A stretch of DNA of 5,363 nt from an uncultured Bacteriovoracaceae bacterium. GTDB lineage: Bacteria > Bdellovibrionota > Bacteriovoracia > Bacteriovoracales > Bacteriovoracaceae. A program made the translations under genes and the position numbers. Of this stretch, positions 1-4,682 are shown piece by piece; position 1 is the first letter of the stretch; each line of letters begins with the position of its first letter. The stretch covers positions 1-5,363 of the forward strand of contig CAKZUQ010000049.1 of the NCBI GenBank assembly GCA_937923325.1, read 5' to 3'. A model generated the notes under the pieces. That model worked only from the letters and a program-made list of their open reading frames with translations, did no database searches and was not told the origin of the DNA.

Positions 1-1
1 A

Positions 2-160
2 GTATGTAAAGTATTAGGTTTTGAAAGAGCTGCTGTAGGTAGTATTCGAGATAGTAATGTTAAATCAAATACTTTAAGAGTTGACTCAAGTGGTATTGTT
101 ATAGGTGGACCTTATACTTATAAGATTAATCAAATCGTTTGTATAAAAAAATATCTCTAG
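2..160 (+). CDS. C-terminal end of an exported-looking hypothetical protein (5' partial)
   Basis: An open frame enters from the left edge and ends at TAG 158-160, giving 52 residues. It starts VCKVLGFERAAVG and ends IVCIKKYL. There are two cysteines, at visible residues 2 and 47, near the two ends of the fragment. A Cys-x-x-Leu-Gly-Phe start with a second Cys near the C-terminus recalls small disulfide-closed modules, such as the CxxLGF stretch of SRCR-like domains, in secreted proteins. That resemblance is from memory and weak. The frame is supported by codon use and by the hairpins directly after the stop. The N-terminus and any signal peptide lie outside the window, so no function is assigned. 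Confidence 0.7.
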   Translation, partial: VCKVLGFERAAVGSIRDSNVKSNTLRVDSSGIVIGGPYTYKINQIVCIKKYL

Positions 161-172
161 ATTAATAAAAAT

Positions 173-196
173 AGTCTGAGTAACAAGGCTCAGACT
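173..196 (+). other. Hairpin just after the first gene
   Basis: AGTCTGAG (173-180) and CTCAGACT (189-196) are perfect 8-base arms around an 8-base loop, 12 bases after the stop codon at 158-160. No T run follows on the plus strand, so it is a poor intrinsic terminator in that direction. On the minus strand it would be followed by a T-rich stretch, the complement of 161-172. It may act together with the next hairpin or protect the 3' end of the upstream transcript. Confidence 0.5.
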
Positions 197-214
197 TGAA
201 ATAAAAAATAAAAA

Positions 215-254
215 TCTTGCTCATCAAACCTAGTTTCTTGAGCAAGAATCTTTT
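215..254 (+). terminator. Intrinsic terminator, probably bidirectional
   Basis: TCTTGCTCA (215-223) pairs perfectly with TGAGCAAGA (239-247). Inside the loop, AAAC (226-229) can pair with GTTT (233-236). The stem is followed by ATCTTTT (248-254) and preceded by an A-rich stretch (201-214), so it has T-rich trailers on both strands. It separates the partial gene on the left from the paralogous gene pair on the right. Confidence 0.7.
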
Positions 255-480
255 AACAATACAAGATATGGTTTCAATTCAAGAAATTACAAGCTAACTT
301 TCTTATTTCTTTATATAAATTTTTTATATTATGAAGGCAAATTCTTATTTATGGGTAATGGCAAGACTATGAACCGAGAAGAGCCGAATATGAGGATTGG
401 ATCTAGCAGTAGATTAAGTTTTCTTTATGGATTTATAAACCATCTTTAATTATTTTCTCAGATGGAATATTATCATTGAT
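255..480. other. Non-coding leader region with no convincing gene
   Basis: I see no well-supported gene here. The only plus-strand ORFs are tiny: 331-372 (13 codons) and 351-449 (32 codons, beginning MGNGKTMNREEP). Neither has a good ribosome binding site. The stretch 360-411 looks less AT-rich than its surroundings. The region presumably carries the promoter for the gene starting at 481. A TATATT at 325-330 could be a -10 box, but I find no matching -35, so I do not call it. Confidence 0.4.
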
Positions 481-547
481 ATGATTCAAATATTATTATT
501 TATTACTTTCATTTCTAGCCCAATATGTTTCACCAAGAGTATCTCAC

Positions 548-555
548 AAAAAAAA
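548..555 (+). other. A8 tract at the signal-peptide/body frame break
   Basis: Eight consecutive A bases lie in CACAAAAAAAATAATG. With A8 the signal-peptide frame ends two codons later at TAA. With A7 it reads CAA AAA AAT AAT GGA and joins the long coding frame. Homopolymers of this length are prone to replication slippage, RNA polymerase slippage and sequencing miscounts. The position is ideal for an on/off switch of export. Confidence 0.6.
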
Positions 556-703
556 TAATGGACAAAAATACTTATTTAATGAAGGTTGGCATGTCATTCC
601 CTCAGGAGAGAAAGCTTTTGAGTACTTCAAAAAAAAATCTCTATTTTCAGCATCTAAAGCTTTTAGTTTAGCTATCAAAAATATAAAAGCTTTAGATCTA
701 AGA

Positions 704-1744
704 ATGAAAGAATTTAAGGATTATATTGATAGGGCCAAGGATACAAACTTATCATTTTCTAGTGAAGCCATTCATTTTGAAAAAATAATGAATGAGTATG
801 CAGTTGCTGTTGAAAACAATGGTGTTGAAATTTCGAAAGAAGCCATTGAAAAAATATATGATCAATTCGTAATTGGATACCTAGAGTTAAAGAAGAGGAC
901 AGAGAAAGAGTCAAAAAGATTATCTTCTTTTTTTAGTAACTATATAATTGATTATAAAAATAATACAAAAACGTTGAATAAAGGTTATGAAGTTATTGAA
1001 AAAAAGTTTCTTGAAGATATGCAAGTTGAATGGGATCAATACTTTTTTATGGCAGGGGAGGCTTTTGATAAAGAGTATATAAAGTCTGGAACTCGAGATA
1101 ATGCCCTTAGTGGAATTTGGGGTATTCTACTGGGATATGCTAAATCAATTTATTATAGGCTTTTTAAACCTATTGGTGAAGAGTCGAAGTATATGGCTCA
1201 AAAGTCAGTTTATTATATAACTAAAGGTGTATTAAATACTTTGTTTTTCTCTGGAAGTATCGTCTATAGTACTGGCCTTAACTTGTATTCAGCAGGCTCA
1301 TATGGTTATAAAGTCATTTCTCCTACGATAGAATCTGGTTTTTTAGCATCAATGGCGCTTGTTACATATACAGCGACAAAATCTTCTAAAATTATGCTTA
1401 AAGGAATTGGTGTTATATCAAAATATGCTATTGAAGGAGCTGTAAAAATTACATCTGGTAGTCAATTTGTTCTAGAGACTAGTTTTGATGGAGTGAAGAG
1501 TGCAGCCGTTGCTGTGATGAACTTAGGAGCAGGGACTAGTGAAGCAACTTTAGAAACAACTAATGGTGTTGTCGTTCTTGGATATACAGCTCTATCCCAG
1601 TTGGAACTGTATTGGATAAAAATGAATTGGAAAAAAATAGCCATGAAATTGAAGAAATTGAAGTCAATGATGAAACCAAAAAGAAAATTTTGGAGTCAAT
1701 TGAATGAAATATTTAATTTTTTTAATTTTATTGTCTTGTGCTAG
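704..1744 (+). CDS. Largest uninterrupted frame of copy 1 (Gly/Ser-rich hydrophobic region)
   Basis: This is what a gene caller would report from copy 1 as written, 346 residues. Residues 1-135 are charged and probably helical. Residues 136-300 are a chain of hydrophobic, Gly/Ser/Ala-rich stretches (for example VLNTLFFSGSIVYSTG), aligning with the downstream paralogue around the shared KP after LF (residues 155-156 here). Two things say these ends are wrong. First, there is no good Shine-Dalgarno before 704, and the same frame upstream of it is coding. Second, residues from about 299 on become abnormally Lys-rich (KKIAMKLKKLKSMMKPK), which is what GAA-rich acidic codons look like in the wrong frame; the last 41 bases overlap the next gene. 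No enzymatic motif is visible. The likely location is the periplasm or a membrane. Function is unknown. Confidence 0.6.
   Translation: MKEFKDYIDRAKDTNLSFSSEAIHFEKIMNEYAVAVENNGVEISKEAIEKIYDQFVIGYLELKKRTEKESKRLSSFFSNYIIDYKNNTKTLNKGYEVIEKKFLEDMQVEWDQYFFMAGEAFDKEYIKSGTRDNALSGIWGILLGYAKSIYYRLFKPIGEESKYMAQKSVYYITKGVLNTLFFSGSIVYSTGLNLYSAGSYGYKVISPTIESGFLASMALVTYTATKSSKIMLKGIGVISKYAIEGAVKITSGSQFVLETSFDGVKSAAVAVMNLGAGTSEATLETTNGVVVLGYTALSQLELYWIKMNWKKIAMKLKKLKSMMKPKRKFWSQLNEIFNFFNFIVLC
1692..1695 (+). promoter_or_regulatory. Shine-Dalgarno for the lipoprotein start at 1704
   Basis: GGAG is followed by an 8-base spacer and ATG 1704. It lies inside the 3' end of copy 1, and the ATGA overlap at 1704-1707 implies translational coupling of the two genes. 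This fixes the start of copy 2. Confidence 0.75.
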
Positions 1745-2261
1745 CCCACGTAATGATAAAGAAATTGATCACCTTAAAAATTCCAAAAAACTTATTATTC
1801 AAGGCCATAAGAGTTTATATAATAATGGTGCATTAAAATTTCCATATTCTAGTGTAAGGTTTATTCCAGCAGGAGAAGAAGTTTTTAATATTTCTTCGCA
1901 GTTTAAAGGAATGGGAAACCAAGCAAAGATCTCTTTTATTAAAGCACAGGAAAAAGCAAAAGAGTCTTTTTATATTATCCAAAATGGATCAATTAAGTCT
2001 TACCAGCTTTCAAAAAAAGCAGCAAATACTTGGAGAAACCTTTCAGATAGAATTCATGAGAGTACTAGACAGAATTCAATGTGGCTTATTAAAAGGTCTA
2101 GTGCAGCTATGCTAGGTATAGTTAAAGAGGGACATAAAGAAACTTCAATTTTAACTAAGCAGGTAATTAGTAATGCGAATAAAGAACCACAAAGACATCT
2201 TCTTGCATCAGTTGAGTTCTCAAATCGATTAGAAAAAAACAGGACGAATATAACTATTTGA
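1704..2261 (+). CDS. Lipoprotein, N-terminal part of copy 2 (joins the next frame by a -1 shift)
   Basis: The frame gives 185 residues. MKYLIFLILLSC is a lipoprotein signal with lipobox LLSC, and Cys12 would be the acylated residue. Ser at +3 does not look like a typical inner-membrane retention signal, so outer-membrane anchoring is possible. Residues 53-61 (FIPAGEEVF) match VIPSGEKAF of copy 1, followed by a similar helical stretch (FIKAQEKAKESF against FSLAIKNIKALD). About 60 residues after this motif have no counterpart in copy 1. The last eight residues, NRTNITI and the preceding Lys, lie at or after the A AAA AAC heptamer (2234-2240). Shifting to -1 there gives RLEKKQDEYNYLMNKR and continues into the next frame, which aligns with FEKIMNEYAVAVENN of copy 1. 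The frame ends TGA 2259-2261. It could be a short product in its own right if shifting is only partial. Function is unknown. Confidence 0.75.
   Translation: MKYLIFLILLSCASPRNDKEIDHLKNSKKLIIQGHKSLYNNGALKFPYSSVRFIPAGEEVFNISSQFKGMGNQAKISFIKAQEKAKESFYIIQNGSIKSYQLSKKAANTWRNLSDRIHESTRQNSMWLIKRSSAAMLGIVKEGHKETSILTKQVISNANKEPQRHLLASVEFSNRLEKNRTNITI
2234..2240 (+). promoter_or_regulatory. Candidate -1 frameshift heptamer A AAA AAC
   Basis: In the lipoprotein frame the codons are GAA AAA AAC, so A AAA AAC sits exactly in the phase of the classical X XXY YYZ slippery pattern. A -1 slip puts translation in the frame of the 411-residue ORF, which is open from 2216 onward, 18 bases before the heptamer. 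The product reads smoothly across the join and is collinear with copy 1. I see no strong stem-loop or pseudoknot within the next 40 bases, nor a well-placed upstream Shine-Dalgarno-like stimulator. A simple one-base deletion or a sequence error in an A8 tract would give the same picture. Confidence 0.5.
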
Positions 2262-3493
2262 TGAATAAAAGGTTGTCTGATAACTTAAACTCGAGAGAAT
2301 CTGGAAGTACGATTAGGAAAGGACAAAAAGATTTTCTTATAGGCTATATCTCTTTAGCTGATAATCTAAATCATGCCTACAGTGAAATTGATTCTCAAAA
2401 AACATATGATGAATTTAAAAAAGATTCAAAGTCATCTGAAGAGCTTAGATCAAATTGGTCAAATTACAGTCTTGGCTTAATTAGCGATTCAGTTTTAAGC
2501 TATACAAAAAATATATCTAACTCATTTAATAATGCAAAAGAAGAAATCTCAAACAGTGATGAGTATGGTGTTACATTATCTTTATTTAGCTCTTTAGGTT
2601 GGCTACTGGATGGAGCACTTTGGCAGGGGCTTATTAAACCAAGTTCAAATATTCTTATTGGCGGAGTTGGTTATGTTCTAACTAATGGAGTTGTATACCC
2701 TGTTATGGCCACAACTAGTGGAGCAAAATCAGGGTTAAACTATGCAGTTGAATTTACAAAGTTTGGTTTTAAGTCTACATACTACGTATTTGCACCTAGC
2801 TTAAAGTTGGCAATTGCATCTGTAATTTCATCTGGACAAGCAGTTATAGAGCAATCAAGTTATGCTGCCACTAAAATTATGAAACCCTTAGGTGAGGGGT
2901 ACTTGAAAGCTGAAAAAGTAATTGGTTCATCTATAATTCATAGTTCAGGATATGTAAAAAAATCTGTTTCTAAATATGTAGTTGCTCCCTCTATATATAT
3001 GGGGGGAAATTTGCTTTCAGCTGGAACAGGTGTTGTTATTGGAGCAACTGGAACTACTGCTGGACTTGGTATTGGAATTACTGGAGAAGTAGTAAACCTT
3101 AGTTCAAATATTGTTGAAGGGGGAGTTGTTAGCACAGGTACTTTAGTTGGAAGTACAGTATCAACGGCATATGGAACAAGTTTAATGCTATATCACGGAA
3201 GTTACTCGATAGTTGTGCCTACAGGAGCTACTCTTGGCTCAGGTGTTGTTTTAACTTATGGAATGCTTTCTCAAATAGGTGCTCATACAATATTAGCTCT
3301 AGGTGATGTTTCATATGTTGTATTATCACTTGAAGGACCTAAATGGGTTTTATATGGAATAAAAGGTGATATTGATAAAGCCGATTATGATCAAGGCGCT
3401 TTAATTGATTTGAATAAACTCCATAAACAGGGGGAAGAAATTAGAAAGGTTGAGTTAACGCAGGAAGATGTAAATAAGTTGATGGGAAAATAA
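2261..3493 (+). CDS. Gly-rich hydrophobic membrane-like part of copy 2
   Basis: About 410 residues from ATG 2261; a TTG at 2258 is also in frame. Residues 1-100 are charged and helical, including QKDFLIGYISLADNL, which aligns with IYDQFVIGYLELKKR of copy 1. Residues about 105-368 form a very long Gly/Ser/Thr/Ala/Val-rich hydrophobic region with few charges and glycine-zipper-like spacing (GATGTTAGLGIGITGE, near residue 262). The last 40 residues are charged (EEIRKVELTQEDVNKLMGK). The only nearby Shine-Dalgarno is AGGA at 2241-2244, 16 bases before ATG 2261, which is too far. This favours the view that it is normally made as a fusion to the upstream lipoprotein by a shift at 2234-2240. The stop TGA and this ATG share base 2261, so coupled re-initiation is the alternative. 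The region could pack in a membrane or line a pore, but that is inference only. There is no known catalytic motif. Confidence 0.75.
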   Translation: MNKRLSDNLNSRESGSTIRKGQKDFLIGYISLADNLNHAYSEIDSQKTYDEFKKDSKSSEELRSNWSNYSLGLISDSVLSYTKNISNSFNNAKEEISNSDEYGVTLSLFSSLGWLLDGALWQGLIKPSSNILIGGVGYVLTNGVVYPVMATTSGAKSGLNYAVEFTKFGFKSTYYVFAPSLKLAIASVISSGQAVIEQSSYAATKIMKPLGEGYLKAEKVIGSSIIHSSGYVKKSVSKYVVAPSIYMGGNLLSAGTGVVIGATGTTAGLGIGITGEVVNLSSNIVEGGVVSTGTLVGSTVSTAYGTSLMLYHGSYSIVVPTGATLGSGVVLTYGMLSQIGAHTILALGDVSYVVLSLEGPKWVLYGIKGDIDKADYDQGALIDLNKLHKQGEEIRKVELTQEDVNKLMGK

Positions 3494-3686
3494 CTATTCA
3501 TGTTCTAGAAGGTATTAATCATTTCAGCAATCAAAATTGATCCTTATTTACGTAAGCTTGCTTGTGTCAAATAAGTGAACAAAACCTATTCGTTTAGACA
3601 GGCTTCTTCTCTAAGGCATTGAAATGTCGAGAGAAAAATGGCATTAGAATTGCTGTTTTAATAGTTATAATAACAAGAGGAGAGAG
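3494..3686 (+). other. Intergenic region with two hairpins, no gene
   Basis: No supported ORF lies in these 193 bases. A long imperfect hairpin at 3543-3575 has outer arms CTTATTT and AAATAAG, inner pairing of ACGTAAG with CTTGTGT including two G-T pairs, and one bulged C. A second hairpin at 3607-3635 has outer arms TTCTCT and AGAGAA around an inner GGCATT/AATGTC stem. Neither is followed by a T run. The region should hold the end of the paralogue operon and the promoter of the gene at 3687. I cannot place that promoter with confidence. Confidence 0.5.
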
Positions 3687-4352
3687 ATGCTAAAGTTAAT
3701 CTTAATTATAACTATGCTATTGTCATTACCGGTCTTTTCTCAAGAAAAAGAAAAAGACATTGATGAAGGTGTAACTAGTAAATTTGAAGTTATAGGTAAG
3801 GGGACCGACATCCAAATAGAGGATAAAACTTTTACCGTTTTTAAGATTAAGAACAGAGATAATTACTTGCAGCCAAAGTATTATTGTAACGATGGTATTA
3901 CACCCTATATTGAACCTATCAAAACAACTGATATTCTAAATCTTACATCGGCAACTGCACTCAGTATTTATGCCTATGATATATATAAAAATGGGACAAA
4001 TGATAAGCAAATGCATTTCGCAACTGGCTATGTTTTAGGGGCAACAACTACTGGTCTATTACAACTGGTTTTACCTAAAGATATGAGAAATAGAAAATTA
4101 ATTTCATTTCTTGGAGGTGTGGGAATTTCTTTTTTAGCGGGAGTTGGAAAAGAAGTTAAAGATAGTGATGGAAGTGGAAATGTTGAATTTTTGGATGCTC
4201 TTTCAACAGCAGGGGGAGGAGCAATAGGCTCTTTTCAGATCTCGCTAACTGATGTGAAAAGAATTTTTGGCTCATCTAAAAAGAAAAAGAGATTATTTGA
4301 AGAAAAAGAATTAACTTTAGAGGAGTTGGAAGAACTCAATATCGCAAAATAA
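3687..4352 (+). CDS. Exported protein with YfiM/DUF2279-like core
   Basis: The protein has 221 residues. Residues 1-19 are a signal peptide (MLKLILIITMLLSLPVFSQ), with a likely cut after FS or SQ. The core at about 106-182 contains DKQMHFATGYVLGA, then a hydrophobic stretch with FLGGVGISFLAGVGKEVKD, and LDALSTAGGGAIGS. The order DKxxHF, small/hydrophobic helix, GKExxD, then D followed by Gly/Ala-rich residues matches my knowledge of the YfiM/DUF2279 family of predicted periplasmic or lipoprotein-like membrane proteins, whose function is undefined. The hydrophobic stretches could be short membrane helices. It differs from the minimal family in having about 85 residues of extra N-terminal domain (single Cys67) and a charged tail with KKKKR at 198-202 and an acidic helix. 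The start is firm: AGAGGAGAGAG at 3676-3686 is a strong ribosome site. A small-protein gene follows after 55 bases, probably in the same transcript. Confidence 0.85.
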   Translation: MLKLILIITMLLSLPVFSQEKEKDIDEGVTSKFEVIGKGTDIQIEDKTFTVFKIKNRDNYLQPKYYCNDGITPYIEPIKTTDILNLTSATALSIYAYDIYKNGTNDKQMHFATGYVLGATTTGLLQLVLPKDMRNRKLISFLGGVGISFLAGVGKEVKDSDGSGNVEFLDALSTAGGGAIGSFQISLTDVKRIFGSSKKKKRLFEEKELTLEELEELNIAK

Positions 4353-4397
4353 CTGAAGAAATATGGATTTATACCGATAAGTAGATAAGACAAACTT

Positions 4398-4402
4398 GGA
4401 GG
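4398..4402 (+). promoter_or_regulatory. Strong Shine-Dalgarno GGAGG for the small protein
   Basis: GGAGG with a 5-base spacer to ATG 4408. This near-ideal site is the main reason to accept the short ORF that follows. Confidence 0.75.
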
Positions 4403-4407
4403 TATAT

Positions 4408-4539
4408 ATGTTTATTAGATTATTCTTATTTGCATTTAGCTTTGGAGTTCTATTCTTCTCTGTAAATGATCAGCAACATAGAACTGTAGCAGCACAAGAA
4501 AAAGTTATGCCATCATACGATGCAAGTTACAAACTTTAG
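4408..4539 (+). CDS. 43-residue small exported or membrane-anchored protein
   Basis: ATG 4408 to TAG 4537-4539. The N-terminus, MFIRLFLFAFSFGVLFFSV, is a hydrophobic helix with one positive residue. It is followed by a short polar tail with HRTVAAQEKV and ending PSYDASYKL. It could be a secreted peptide cut near TVAAQ, where AxA-like residues occur, or a single-pass membrane micro-protein with its tail outside. The strong ribosome site, the position 55 bases after the YfiM-like gene, and a hairpin that begins in its last codons all say it is a real gene at the end of that transcript. I do not recognise a family. Confidence 0.75.
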   Translation: MFIRLFLFAFSFGVLFFSVNDQQHRTVAAQEKVMPSYDASYKL

Positions 4540-4559
4540 TGTCCTTTTGACACTAAAGT
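4533..4559 (+). terminator. Hairpin overlapping the stop codon of the small gene
   Basis: ACTTTAGTGTC (4533-4543) and GACACTAAAGT (4549-4559) are perfect 11-base arms around the 5-base loop CTTTT. The left arm includes the final Leu codon and the TAG. The trailer ACCTTTTCAG has only a short T run, so termination may be moderate or the stem may mainly protect the 3' end. It closes the 3687-4539 unit. Confidence 0.65.
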
Positions 4560-4622
4560 ACCTTTTCAGTATCACTCTGACTCCTTAAAATGAAGTAAAT
4601 ATTATCAACTTCTTACCTCACA

Positions 4623-4651
4623 TTTACAGCTAGCAACTAAAATTCTAAAAG
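4623..4651 (+). promoter_or_regulatory. Possible sigma-70 type promoter for the coiled-coil gene
   Basis: TTTACA (4623-4628), a 17-base spacer, and TAAAAG (4646-4651) resemble -35 and -10 boxes. A start near 4658 would give a leader of about 25 bases containing the AAGGA ribosome site. In AT-rich DNA such matches are common, so this is tentative. The hairpin at 4533-4559 upstream makes an independent promoter in this gap likely. Confidence 0.3.
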
Positions 4652-4682
4652 ATAAGTAGAACTCATCAACAAAAGGAAATCA

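Larger units (their letters stand above)
481..1707 (+). pseudogene. Exported Gly-rich membrane-like protein, copy 1; reading frame broken twice
   Basis: This is the reconstructed extent of the first paralogue. ATG 481 opens MIQILLFITFISSPICF, a signal peptide, but its frame stops at TAA 556-558 right after an A8 tract (548-555). Reading one A fewer continues as SQKNNGQKYLFNEG, then the VIPSGEKAF motif (593-619) shared with copy 2, and runs straight into the long frame containing ATG 704. That frame has no ATG, GTG or TTG between its stop at 482 and 704. Near the 3' end coding moves to the frame reading DKNELEKNSHEIEEIE, which stops at TGA 1705-1707 and overlaps the next ATG as ATGA. The restored protein would be about 408 residues. 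The ribosome site at 481 is weak (GGA at 464-466, too distant). I type it as a pseudogene because the frame is broken as written; programmed or phase-variable shifting, or sequence error, would make it a live gene. Confidence 0.65.

Noticed and set aside
375..410. GAGCCG at 381-386 suggested the start of a group II intron domain V
   Set aside because: No GAAA-type tetraloop and no matching CGGTTC strand follow within the needed distance, and no reverse transcriptase is present.
704..706. ATG 704 as the true start of copy 1
   Set aside because: There is no adequate Shine-Dalgarno, the same frame upstream encodes the paralogue-conserved IPSGE motif, and an exported family needs the signal peptide found at 481.
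1462..1644. Minus-strand ORF of 60 codons
   Set aside because: It lies wholly opposite the coding region of copy 1, whose protein aligns with its paralogue. It has no ribosome site and an unconvincing composition.
2258..2260. TTG 2258 as a start codon
   Set aside because: It is directly followed by ATG 2261 in the same frame, which would be preferred. Neither has a well-spaced ribosome site, so the join by frameshift is favoured.
2938..3135. Minus-strand ORF of 65 codons, Pro/Thr-rich
   Set aside because: It is the antisense shadow of the Gly/Thr/Val-rich region of copy 2; the Pro/Thr bias is what reversed GGN and ACN codons produce.
3513..3545. ATCAAAATTGAT palindrome as an operator
   Set aside because: Only a 5-base arm in AT-rich DNA, with no second copy and no regulator gene nearby.
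3666..3671. Perfect TATAAT just before the YfiM-like gene
   Set aside because: It would start transcription within or right at the ribosome site (about 3678), leaving no room for it, and no good -35 lies 16-18 bases upstream.
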